This document shows positions 21,427-32,075 of a stretch of DNA of 64,000 nt, piece by piece. Position numbers and translations under genes: made by a program. The DNA is taken from the NCBI GenBank assembly GCA_033557465.1, contig CM066033.1, forward strand, positions 586,426,438 to 586,490,437, in the 5' to 3' direction. The notes beneath the pieces are model-generated. The model was not told the origin of the DNA and made no database searches. It saw only the letters and a program-made list of their open reading frames with translations. The DNA comes from Ichthyophis bannanicus (Eukaryota; Chordata; Amphibia; Gymnophiona; Ichthyophiidae). Within the stretch, counting starts at the first letter, position 1, and every line of letters begins with the position of its first letter.

Positions 21427-24000
21427 CCCTGGGAGTACCGATGGGGTCAAAAGTGACCCCATTGCAAGTTTCACAATGCATATCTCGGAAACTAGTTGTT
21501 CAAGAATGCAATCTTTTTATGACTTTTCACATGTCAATATTCTCTTTATATTGTGCCATGAGAGGAATAATTTTCATCCGCTAGGTGATGCTAGTGATGA
21601 ATTGCAGCACAGAGTACCAGTGGGGTCATTTTTGACCCCAGTTGCTTACGTCCGGTTTGGATCGTGATACAATTTGCAGTTTTTGTGATTTTTTTGATCT
21701 GACAAAGGTATTTATCATTAATTATGTATAATTTATTTTTTGTACTCTTATTTTATGAAAATTACACATTTTCTGTAATTGATATCATACGTTCTCTCAT
21801 TATTTCCGATGAAATCTAAAGACTTTCAGCTCATTCATCACGATTATTGTACACCTATAGTAAAACTGCTTTGCGTTTTATTCAACTTTATCTTTGTTTA
21901 TTTATTTTATGTTATTGTTTATGATGTCAAAACGAAAGTATTCAGCTGCCCAAGTAAGAGAAATATTGCAACAAGATGCTGACAGTGATGGCTCTGAGTC
22001 GTCTGATGATGCAGCATATTCAGCAAACGAAGAAGCATATCAGCCAAGTTCAGGCGATAAATCTGATGATGACAGTCATGATTCAGATGGCGACAGCAGA
22101 TGGTCGCCAAGTGAATGTGAGACTGATGTTGAGCCGGTAACATCGCCTGTAGCAAAGAGTCAAGTTACAGGTCGAGGCAAAGGTTGAGACTGGCTGGACG
22201 GGGAAGAAGGCAGGAGTCCTCGGTGTCAGTATCATCTGTGAGGAATCTTAGTTGTGGTCGTAGAGGAGCTAAGAGGTCATCAACTATAAGCACAAATGTT
22301 GCCATTGAAGCCTATATATCTAAGGATGCCACATCATGGAACAGGAAACCTATAAAGCAAGCTGCTGGAAGATACGCCAGAGCTAATGTCATGCCCGTAC
22401 AACAAGGTCCTACAAGGTATGCTGTACGAAATGTTGATGGCCCTCTCGCAGCATTCCACTTGTTCATGAGGAAGAACTTATTGAATAAAATCATGATGTG
22501 GATGAGCAAACAAAGCAGACACATTTATGACGACACCTGGAAAGATTTGACAGACAGAGAATTTCAATATTTTCTTGGACTTCTGATCCTCTCAGGCATG
22601 TACAAGTCACAAAATGAATCCATAGTTCAGTTGTGGAACCTTGAAGATGGTCGTTCTGTTTTCGGCAAAAATACGGCCCATAACCATTTTCAGCAAATTT
22701 CTTGTGCTCTCAGATTTGATGATGCAACCAACAGAAATTAACAATGAGGCGTGGATAAGCTTGCTCCAATAAGACACGTTTTTGATACCTGGGAAGCAAC
22801 TCTAAGTGACGCCTTTGTTCCTGGTGAAAATGTTACCATGGATGAGCAACTGCTTACATTTCATGGTCGTGTTCCTTTCAGATAATATTTTCCCAGCTAT
22901 GGATGTTGTGTGACAGTGCAATGTCATATGTTCTGCGTTTTCAAGTCGTATATACAGGAAGGAAACTCAGACAAAACAGGGAACAGAATCAGGGTGAAAG
23001 GGTTGTGCTGCAACTCACTGAAGGATTGACGCGATCTGGCAGAAATTTTACTGTTGACAATTTCTTCTGCAGTTTATCCCTGTCACGGAAATTGCTAGAA
23101 CAATAAATGACACTTTTGGGGACAATTCGAAAGAACAGAAAATAATTACCTCCAGAATTTTTAACAGCAAAGGGCCGAGAGGTATTCACTTCACTGTTTG
23201 CCTTTCGCGATGACGCCACTCTGGTTTCCTATTGCCCGAAGAAAGGAAAAGTGCTTGTTCTTCTGAGCAGTTTGCATGAGCAAAAAGAAGTAGATAACAC
23301 ACGTCCAGACAAAAAACCACGCATGATCTTGGACTATAATTCTAGTAAAGGTGGAGTAGATACAGCAGATCAAATGTTGTGCACGTATACCACAAAATGA
23401 ATGACAAGACGCTGGCCAGTGACAATCTTCCACAACATGTTGGACATCAGTGCTTTGAACGCCTTCATTGTTTGGATGTCACTAAATCCAGAATGGCAGT
23501 CCAAGTCAAAGCACAGACGTCGTCTATTCCTCTTGGAATTAGGAAAGCAGCTGCTTCAGAGTAATTGCAGCGAGACTTCTTCCAGCATTGAAGAAGCCAC
23601 TGATGCTGTTTGCAATGTCGGGATCCCAAAGAAAAGTGCAAGGTGTCACTGCCGTTCCAGAGAAAAAGACAAGAAAAGCAACATAGTTTGCACCTCCTGC
23701 AAGCACAATGTTTGCAAAGAACATTCAGAAATTGTCTGTGTCTCATGCAAATGACTGTAGTACTTTACTGTGTTCATCAAGTGCATGCAAAAACTGCTTT
23801 CATTGAAACTCTTCAAGTAATTTTATGATAAAGCATTACATTTCAAAACATTTAACCTTCATATAATAAATAATTAATTCAGAATAATATTTTGTGTGTT
23901 TAGTTTAAAATTTTCATGGTTAACAATTAAAATTCATCGTGGGGTCATTTATGACCCCAACGGTATTCAGTGTGTGCAAAAAATCTTGGTAATTCCAGGG
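21427..24000 (+). mobile_element. piggyBac-superfamily transposon
   Basis: A 2574-bp element bounded by CCCTGG at 21427 and CCAGGG ending at 24000, each next to the target TTAA (21423-21426 and 24001-24004). Terminal CCC/GGG and a TTAA duplication are diagnostic for piggyBac. Hairpins with the arm TGGGGTCA/TGACCCCA occur near 21443, 21624 and 23940. The interior holds a transposase gene broken by frameshifts and stops. It is inserted in the minus-strand CR1 endonuclease and restores its reading when removed. Confidence 0.95.
21924..23754 (+). pseudogene. piggyBac transposase pseudogene
   Basis: Starts MSKRKYSAAQ with an acidic N-terminus rich in Asp, Ser and Glu (to 22187), as in piggyBac transposases. 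The frame shifts at about 22185, and the DDE domain follows (SRHIYDDTWKDLT.REFQYFLGLLILSG, about 22510-22610). Three catalytic acidic sites are visible: D in MDEQLLTFHGR at 22841, D in TVDNFFCS at 23056 and D in GGVDTADQM at 23359. The C-terminus is a Cys/His-rich zinc finger (CHC...CTSCKHNVCKEH...CVSC, 23646-23754). Stops at 22739, about 22745 and 22883, plus frameshifts, mean it is dead. All parts of the domain order are present, so the loss was by point changes. Confidence 0.92.
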
Positions 24001-24454
24001 TTAATATTGCTTTTGACATATAAGGCTACTCCTCCTCCTTTTCCACTTTCTCTGTCTCTTCTGCATAGATTATAGCCAGCTATGGCTATATCCCATTCAT
24101 GTGATTCATTAAACCATGTTTCTGTAATGGCCACAATGTCCAAGTCCATTTCCACCATTAGGTCTTCCAGGTCAGGAACTTTGTTGGCTAAGCTTCGAGC
24201 ATTTGTGCCCATTGCTTTCCAGCATTTAACTGGCTTACATGTATTTTGCATTGATTTTGTTCTACCCACCTCTTCCCACTTGTCGTTGATGTGTGGTTTA
24301 AAAGTGTAGCTGTTTCTGATATTATTCTGCTTTTGCCGGGAGTGACGTCCTGAACTTGTCCTTCCCCATCCATCACTCCCTTTCTGTAGTTTAAATACCT
24401 GTCCACATACTGCCTGAATTTTTCACTTAGGATTTTGCCCTCAGTGAATGAATC

Positions 24455-25003
24455 CAATCTCTGGAGGCTAGAGTAGCAGACTTGGAGGACATAAGGAAGA
24501 TAGAGAGGTATATAGACGAGACCCACAAGGAAGTAGTACTGAAGTCCCACCTCCAATCTGGCAGCCTCTCAATTGACATGGAGGAGAAAGGTCACATGAA
24601 AAGAGAGCATCACCTTGGTGTGGCAGGAAGTGATCTTGTAGCTAGGACCTCTTTGCCAGGAGATGTAAAACACTCACACTGAGGAGATTTCTCCAGGTCC
24701 ATGTGCCCATGAGTGAAGGGTTAGGATGGCCGTTATAGTTGGTGATTCAATCATTAGGCATGTAGCTAGCTGGATGACTGGTGGACATAAGGATTGCCTG
24801 GTAACATGCCTGCCTGGTACAAAGGTAGCTGACCTCATGCACCACCTGAACAAGGATTTAGATAGTACTGGGGAGGAGTCTGCTGTCTTGGTACATGTTG
24901 GCACCAATGACATAGGAAAGTGTGGGGTGTAGATTCTGGAGGACAAATTTAGGCTTTTAGGTAGGAAGTTGAAATCCAGAACTTCCAGAGTTACATTCTT
25001 TTA
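24455..25003 (+). pseudogene. CR1 ORF1 fragment (coiled coil and esterase domain)
   Basis: Continues the plus-strand CR1 ORF1 begun at 15591. It shows the coiled-coil segment LEARVADLEDIRKIERYIDE (about 24466-24525), then the SGNH-esterase block with nucleophile motif VGDSIIRH (about 24739-24762) and the VHVGTNDIGKC block (24895-24925). Stops occur at 24680 and nearby, and the frame ends at 24932. The last catalytic block, DGxH, is missing because an L2 LINE starts at about 25004. The esterase ORF1 is known from CR1 elements. It is an RNA-particle protein of unclear enzymatic role. Confidence 0.8.
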
Positions 25004-26784
25004 AATGCTTTCCATTTCACACGCAGGACCCGACAAAACCTCATCACTTAAATGTGCACACATAAATGCAAGGTCCATAAAAAAGAAGATACCAATCATT
25101 GTAGACTACATAAATTCAGTCAACCCTGACATAATATTTGTAACTGAAACATGGCTTCATGAACTAGACAGTGTTCTATTAAACCAACTATGTCCCCCCA
25201 ATTATAAAATATTCCATACCCCCAGAACAACTAAACACAGGGGAGGTGTTCTGATGATAATAAAAGACTCATTAGAGCCACAACGTCTCAACTCTGGTAC
25301 TACATTTGACATTGACCAGCTAATAACCAGCAGTGGAAACCTAGCGCTATACCTATTGTACAGACCACCAACCTCCGACCCTGACGGCCTGGCTAACATT
25401 ATTGACAATATTGTTAACATGTCCTCAAGAAACAGGTTGTCCTACTTGGAGATTTCAATCTCCCTTCAGTGCAAAACATACGAGCATCCACTTTCACTAG
25501 TGGAATGGAAGAGTTAAATTTTAGAGAAATCATAACAAACCCTACACATAAAAAAGGAAACCTCCTAGACCTCATATTTTTACCTCACAAAATTCAATTA
25601 CTGTCTAGAATCCCTCCCAAGATAACCCCAGTTTCCTGTTTAGACCACCATCTCATCGAATTCACTCTTGAAATTAAAGCACCCCAAACCAACTCTGATC
25701 GAAATCACCCCAAAATATATTCTAAATTCAAACATTTTGCCAAAAACCCTTCATGGATGAGCTCCTCAGGTTCTTAGACTTAAATACAAATGATCTGAAC
25801 ACTCTAGTAAACAAATGGAACACTTCCATTAACAACATAGCTACTAAGCTGCAGAACTCCCCAAACATCTCTAAAAACCCTTCCAAACAGTGGTTCTCCC
25901 ACGAGCTGAGATTAATGAAAAGAGAAATGAAAAAGCTAGAATGATCCTGGAGGGCCATGAAAACTTCAGACAATAGAGACAAATACATGTACATGCTCTC
26001 CAGATATCAGCACTACATTAACCTAGCTAAAAAGGACTATCATACTAAGCTACTTATGAAATCAATTAATAAGCCAAAAGATCTGTTCTTTATTGTTAAA
26101 TCCTTCACAACACATCCAAGCACCTCCGCTGTAATACCAGACATAAAACCCCAAACTCTTGCAGACTTTTACATGTCTAAAATAAACTCAGTCCATGCAC
26201 AATTAAAGCAATAACACCCACCGAACCCTGGGAAACGTTCCATCTAATGCATCCAGAACCTCTTAAAAAGGTAATTGCAAATATGAGCACTACAACCTCC
26301 AATACTGATCCTTGCCCAGTTAAATGGATCAAGGATTCAATTTCTGAATTAGCCCCCTTCATACTAGATATTGTCAACAAATCACTTTCTCAAGGGTACA
26401 TGCCTTGTGACCTTAAAAGAGCAATCATTCGTCCAATACTAAAAAACAAAGCCTTAGACAAAACAAATCCAGCTTCCTATAGACTCATCTCTAGTCTCCC
26501 TTTCCTTGCCAAAATTATAGAAAAAAACATTTTACTTGCAACTGCAAGAACACATCGACATCTATGCCCCACTGGATGATAACCAATTTGGATTCAGGCC
26601 ATACCACAATGCTGAGACATTAATGCTGGGCCTTTACAATAAAATCATCAAGGGAATTGAAAACATCAACCAGGCCTACATACTATTATTCCTAGATATA
26701 GCCTCTGCATTTGACGCGGTCATACACACAATTCTAATACAAAGGCTAAGTGAAAAAACATAGACGGAAAGAAAATTGATTCCT
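25004..26784 (+). mobile_element. L2-clade LINE, endonuclease to RT motif A
   Basis: The endonuclease starts with HINARSIKKKIPIIVDYI and VTETWL (25060-25160), passes LLYRPPTSD (about 25350) and ends LDHHLIEF (about 25640). The RT part has DPCPVKWIKDS (26305-26340), NPASYRLISSLPFLAKIIEK (26464-26525) and motif A LFLDIASAFDAV (26690-26720), close to the L2 at 1-2520. Frames change at about 25440, 25780, 25945, 26215 and 26540. It stops at 26784, where the tail of the next CR1 begins, so motifs B and C are lost. Confidence 0.82.
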
Positions 26785-27158
26785 TTGAACATAAGAACAT
26801 AAGATATGCCATACTGGGTCAGACCAAGGTCCATCAAGCCCAGTATCCTGTTTCCAACAGTGGCCAATCTAGGTTATACGTACCTAGCAGTTTCCCCAAA
26901 AGACACAGGTTCCGCAATGCTTGTACTGGGTCAAGCATTGATATCTTGGGTCCCTTCTTAATAATGGTTTATGGACCTTTCCTCCAGGAACTTGTCCAAA
27001 CCTTTTTTAAACCCAGCTACACTAACAGCCTTGACTACATCCTCCGGTAACAAATTCCAGAGTTTGATTACACGTTGAGTGAAAAAATATTTTCTTTTAT
27101 TAGTCTTAAATAGTTTACCCTGTAGCTTCATTGCATGTCCCCTAGTCTTTCTATATTC

Positions 27159-29922
27159 TCATAAAGTAAACAATCGATCTACGTTTACCCGTTCCACTCC
27201 GTTCATTAATTTATAGACTTCTATCATATCTCCCCTCAACCGTCTCTTTTCCAGGTTAAAGAGCCCTAACCTTTTTAGCCTTTCTTCATAGGAGTATCCT
27301 TCCATCCGCTTTACCATTTTGGTGGCTCTTCTCTGAACCTTTTCTAATAACGCTATATCCTTTTTAAGATACGGCGACCAGAATTGCACACAATATTCAA
27401 GGTGCGGTCTCACCATGGAACGATATAGAGGCATTATAATATCTTTTGTTTTATTTTCCATTCCTTTCCTTATGATACCTAGCATTCTATTTGCTCTCTT
27501 GACTGCCGCTGCACACTGGGCCGAGGGTTTTAACATGGTATCCACAATGACGCCTAAATATTTTTCCTGGGTGGTGCTTCCTAATGTGGAACCTTGCATC
27601 ATTTAACCATAGTTTGTGTTGTTCTTCCCTAGGTGCATAACTTTGCACTTGTCCACATTAAATTTCATCTGCCATTTTGATGCCCAGTCTTCCAATTTAT
27701 AAAGATCCTCTTGCAATTTTCCACAATCCTCTTGGGTTTTAACAACTTTAAATAGTTTTATGTCATCTGCAAATTTGATAACCTCACTCATTATTCCACT
27801 TTCCAGGTCATTTATGAATATGTCAAAAAGCAGCGGACCAACCACAGATCCCTGGGGTACACCACTATTCACTTTTCTCCATTGAGAAAATTGGCCATTT
27901 AGCCCAACCCTCTGCTTTCTATCTTTTAACCAGTTCTTGATCCACAGTAGTGCACTGCCTCCTATCCCATGACTCTTTAGTTTTGCCAAAAGTCTCTGAT
28001 GAAGGACCTTGTCAAAGGCTTTCTGAAAGTCCAGATACACTATATCACCCAACTCACCTTTGTCCACCTGTTTATTCACACTTTCAAAAAAACTATAATA
28101 GATTAGTAAGACAAGATTTTCCTTGTCTAAAACCATGTTGGCTGTCTCCCATTAGGCCATGACTATCTACATGCTGAGTAATTTTATTCTTTATGATGGT
28201 TTCTACCATTTTTCCTGGTACTGACGTGAGGCTCACCGGTCTGTAGTTTCCCGGATCACCCCTGGAACCCTTTTTAAAAATTGGCGTTAAATTGGTGATC
28301 CTCCAATCTACAGGTATTACAGATGATTTTAATGAAAATTCACAGATTACTAATAGCAGGCCTGCAATCTCATATTTCAGTTCTTTCAACACCCTTGGAT
28401 GTATACCATCTGGCCCAGGTGATCTGCTACTCTTCAGTTTATCTAATAGTTGTAATACATCTTCCCGATGTATCGATATTTCCTTCAATTCTTCCGCACC
28501 TTTAAATACCACTTCAGTCATGGGTAACATCCCTACATCTTCCTCAGTAAAGACTGAAGCAAAGAATTCATTCAGTCTCTCCGCTATCGCCTTGTCGCCT
28601 CTTAGTGCCCCTTTAACTCCTCTATCATCTAATGGACCAACTGACTCTCTCACAGGTTTTTTGCTACAAATGTACTTGAAAAAATCTTTATTTCGCGTTT
28701 TTGCTTCCGCAGCAAGCTTCTTCTCAAATTTCCCCTTTGCCTGCTTTATCAATTCCTTGCATTTGACTTGCCAGTGCTTGTGCTGTTTCCAGGTTTCGTC
28801 ATTTGGTTCTTTTTTCCATTTCCTGAAAGATGCTTTTTTGGCAACAACAGCCTATCTGACCTCCCCTTTAAACCATGCTGGCAGTTTTTTGGACTTCCTT
28901 CCACTTTTCTTAAAGCATGGAATACAGCTGGTCTGGGCTTCCAAGATAGTATTTTTCAACAACACCCAAGCTTGATGTAAGTCTTTAACCTTTGCAATTG
29001 CTCCTTTTAGTTTTATCTTAACTATATTCCTCATTTTATCATAGTCTCCCTTTTGAAAGTTAAAATGTAGTACTGTGAATTTCCTTACTATCCCTCCTCC
29101 ACTAATTAAATCAAAGGTGATCATGTTATGATTGCTATTGCCAAGTGGCCCCAACACCCTTATCTCTTGCACTAGATCTGGTGTTCCACTAAGGACTAGG
29201 TCTAATATGGCTTCCCCTCTGGTCGGTTCATGAACCAGCTGCTCCAAGAAACAGTCATTTATGTCATCTAGGAACTTTATCTCCCTAGCATGTCCTGCCG
29301 TAACACTGACCCAGTCGATACCGGGGTAATTGAAATCACCCATTATTATTACTGCGCTATAGCTTTTGTTAGCTTCCTTGATTTCTTTGAGCATTTCATC
29401 ATCCATTTGTTCATTCTGGCCAGGCAGTCGATAGTACAACCCCACTGCCACCGCCTTCCCCTTTTTACAAGGAATTTCAATCCATAGAGATTCTACAGCA
29501 AATTTTGTTTCCTGCAAAACTTTAATCCTTTCTGACTCAATGCCCTCTCTAACATAGAGCGCAACCCCTCCACCAATTTGATCAGCTCTATCATTACGAT
29601 ATAGTTTGTATCCAGGTATCACAGTGTCCCGCTGGTTGTCTTCCTTCCACCATGTCTCTGATATCCCAATCATATCTAACCTCTCATTTAGTGCTATATA
29701 TTCTAACTCTCCCATCTTATTTTTTAGACTTCTAGTATTTGCATACAAGCATTTTAGAGACTGTATTTTATTCATATTAGTTTGGCTGTTGGTAGACATG
29801 GGTAATTTGGGATCTTTAAGCTCTGTCTGCTCCATACTCGAGGGCGTTTGGGCTACTTTACTCTTTTTTGGAACCTCTCTGCTTTTGGTAGTATCCTTCA
29901 AGGATACATTCTTCTGAACCAT
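27159..29922 (-). pseudogene. CR1 ORF2: endonuclease and reverse transcriptase
   Basis: The endonuclease (29922-28852) has NTRSLKNKMGEL, ISETWW, IMGDFNYPGIDW and GNSNHNMITF. The last should be SDH, so the catalytic Asp is Asn here. A stop follows KGEVR at 28852. RT runs from 28752, with GPDGIHPRVLKE, NYRPVSLTSVPGK and QHGFRQGKSC. The frame shifts at about 28100. Motif A DIVYLDFQKAFDKV, motif B GVPQGSVVGPLLFD and motif C KFADDIKLF lie in 28136-27603. An in-frame stop at about 27603 precedes the C-terminal thumb region (27602-27159, LEYCVQFWSPYLKKDI and GDMIEVYKLM). Inactive, but only lightly damaged. Confidence 0.88.
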
Positions 29923-29957
29923 CTGCTCTTGGCTGACTGTTGGCTTTCCTCTATTAT

Positions 29958-30877
29958 CTAGTTTAAAAGCTGCTCTATCTCCTTTTTAAAGGTTAATGCC
30001 AGCAGCCTGGTTCCATCCCTGTTAAGGTGAAGCCCATCCCTTTGGAAGAGCCTCTCCTTTCCCCAGAATGTTCCCCAGTTCCTAACAAATCCAAAACCCT
30101 CATCTCTGCACCATTTTGTCATCCACGGATTGAGACTCTGGAGCTCTGCCTGCCTTATGGGTCCTGCACGAGGAACGGGAAGCATTTCGGAGAACGCTAC
30201 CTGGAAGTTCTGGATTTCAACTTCCTACCTAAAAGCCTAAATTTAGCCTCCAGTACCTCCCTAGCACATTTTCCTATGTCATTGGTACCGACATGTACCA
30301 AGACAGCAGACTCCTCCCCAGCACTATCTAAGACCTTATCTAGGTGACGCATGAGGTCCGCTACCTTCGCACCAGGCAGGCATGTTACCAGGCGATCCTC
30401 ACGCCCTCCAGTCATCCAGCTATCAACATGCCTAATGATCGAATCACCAACTATAGCGGCTGTCCTAACCCTTCCCTCATGGGCACATGGCCCTGGAGAA
30501 ACTTCCTCGGTGTGAGAGGGTTTTACATCACCTGGAGGACAGGTCCTAGTTACAGGATCACTTCCTGCCACACCAGGGTGATGATCTCCTGTCACGTGAC
30601 CTCTCTCTTCCATGGCAACAGGGATGCTGCCAGACTGGAGGTGGGCCTTCAGGACTATATCCCTGTAGGTCTCGTCTATGTACCTCTCTGTCTTTCTTAT
30701 GTTTTCCAAGTCTGCTACTCTAGCCTCTAGAAAACGGACTTGTTCCCTGAGAGCAAAGAGCTCCTTGCACCTAGTGCACAGGTAAGACCTCTCACCAACT
30801 GGGAGAAAATCATACATGTGACACTCAATGCAAAAGACTGGAAAACCCCAATCTCGCTGCTGGACTGCCGTCTGCAT
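29958..30877 (-). pseudogene. CR1 ORF1: zinc-binding domain, coiled coil, SGNH esterase
   Basis: From ATG 30877 the protein has Cys pairs C16-C19 and C34-C37 (a PHD-like zinc-binding site), a coiled coil at about 41-75, and an SGNH hydrolase domain. Nucleophile motif AIVGDSIIRH lies at residues 141-150 (Ser146) and GTND at 197-200. After a frameshift at about 30190 comes the third block, DGLHLNRDG (about 30052-30026), which supplies the Asp/His pair. PHD and esterase domains in CR1 ORF1 are established for this LINE group. The lesion is a 2-base loss relative to the sister sequence at 24985 (TTCCAGAGTTAC against TTCCAGGTAGC here). All catalytic residues are otherwise kept. Confidence 0.85.
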
Positions 30878-31271
30878 CTTGGTTTTAAGTTTTTGTTTAG
30901 ATCTTTAAGTTCTTTACTTCCTAAGGGTTGCTATGGATATTTATACTAATAAAACTGTACCTAATACGTTTAATATATCTTGTTCACCTGAAGCTTAATT
31001 AATCTCAGGTCCTTAGTGTATGACTAATTTGGGTAACGAGCTGCACCTGAGAGCACCCCCTGTCTTTTAAGATGTGTAAGTACCTATAAAGCTACGATTA
31101 TCCCAGGGGTGGGTGGGTGTGGGGAGGGAGGGAAATAACACTTATTAAAAGAGGGCTGCTACACAGTACCCTGTCCTGTGCTGCTGAGGTAAGCTATATT
31201 CTTATTTGATTTTAAATTGTAAATTATAGCTCTTTGCTGCTGCTAGGCTCTATCTTATTATGAAATTTAAA

Positions 31272-31512
31272 CTACAAGCTCTCTGCTGGGTTCTAAATTT
31301 AACCAGAAAGCTCTCTTCTGTGTTTTAAATTTAAACTAAAAGTACTTTGCTGATGCTAGGCCCTGAGTGACTATTAAATGTAAACTACAAGCTCTCTGCT
31401 GGGTTCCAAATTAAACCAGAAAGCTCTCTTCTGTGTTTTAAATTTAAACTAAAAGTACTTTGCTGATGCTAGGCCCTGAGTGACTATTAAATGTAAACTA
31501 CAAGCTCTCTGC
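31272..31512 (-). repeat. 113-bp tandem repeats in CR1 5' leader
   Basis: CTACAAGCTCTCTGCTGG recurs at 31272, 31385 and 31498, exactly 113 bases apart, and the intervening sequence is almost identical. Each unit contains weaker internal copies of TTAAATTTAAACTA. A related array with shorter units lies at the 5' end of the plus-strand CR1 at 14860-15050. Such monomers in a LINE leader could act as promoter repeats, as in rodent L1; that role is inferred. Confidence 0.75.
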
Positions 31513-31694
31513 TGGTGCTGAAGAAGAATACTGTGTATACCATGGACTGCCCATAGAACAAACCAGTTGGTACTAGAGGAGATCAAACCTAAGCTTTTTG
31601 CAAAAGAGGAGGTTAGGCAATGAGATGGATTGATACAATAACTGCAGCTATGGATGCAACTCTTATCAACAGTGAGCCACCTGACTGAAGACCG
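31513..31694 (+). repeat. RTE/BovB-like LINE fragment (3' part of ORF2)
   Basis: Reads ILCIPWTAHRTNQLVLEEIKPKL and then, after an internal deletion, AMRWIDTITAAMD. Both match the C-terminus of the RTE at 36736-40057. The sequence stops at the CR1 junction near 31695 and resumes beyond it at 36079-36135 with the RTE 3' end (CTATCCAGAGGGTGACCATG). The CR1 therefore inserted in an older RTE fragment. Confidence 0.8.
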
Positions 31695-32075
31695 AGCACA
31701 GGGTAGAATCCAATCACAGCAAGCTCAAAGTCCTAGACTTTAAAAACACTGACTTCAGTAAAATGGCCAAGTACCTGAAGGTGAGGTTGGCAGGGTGGGA
31801 GGGGATACAGGAAGTGGAATTGGAATGGGCTAAACTAAAGGAGTCAATAAAAGAAGCAACAGATACGTATGTAAGGAAAGAAAATAAAAACAAGAGGGAA
31901 AGGAAACCTATTTGGTTCTCCAAAGAAGTGGTTGCACCAATAAAGGCAAAAAACACAGCTTTCACGAAATTCAAAAGTTCGCAAACAGAGGAACACAGAA
32001 AAGAATACAGAATCAAACTAAAAGAGACAAATAGAGAAATAAGGGCTGCAAAATCAAAGGCAGAAGAAAAGATGG

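Larger units (their letters stand above)
15704..24454 (-). mobile_element. CR1 LINE, minus strand, host of two nested insertions
   Basis: One CR1 in three pieces. 15704-17057 holds the 3' tail (TAGTAACAAAGTAACATAG at the extreme end), 3' UTR and RT back to the segment around HDPRQDGF. 20070-21426 holds RT fingers (20049-20249), linker and most of the endonuclease (frame 20402-21481, with GDFNLPDVDW and SSDHH). 24001-24454 holds the start of ORF2 (NARSLANKVPDLEDLM, ETWFNESHEWD). The joins are exact. A plus-strand CR1 sits between NRLH and DPRQ codons, and a piggyBac sits in TTAA after the YVKSNIN segment. The element lies inside a plus-strand CR1 ORF1. Several frameshifts; inactive. Confidence 0.85.
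26785..31512 (-). mobile_element. near-complete CR1 LINE (L3-like 3' end), minus strand
   Basis: Runs from a tandem-repeated 5' leader (31205-31512) through ORF1 (30877-29958) and ORF2 (29922-27159) to a 3' UTR (27158-26785). The 3' UTR carries the widely known CR1/L3 signature GCCATACTGGGTCAGACCAAG and ends in GAACATAAGAACATAAG. The length of about 4.7 kb is full size for CR1. Only a few lesions break the coding parts: one frameshift in ORF1, and two stops and one frameshift in ORF2. It is one of the less decayed CR1 copies in the window. Confidence 0.9.

Noticed and set aside
24455..25003. Reading the plus-strand ORF1 piece as a 5' inversion (twin priming) of the minus-strand CR1
   Set aside because: The matching 5' part of this ORF1 is found in the same orientation at 14830-15703, so an insertion of the minus CR1 into a plus CR1 explains it better. 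A small gap between the two pieces remains.
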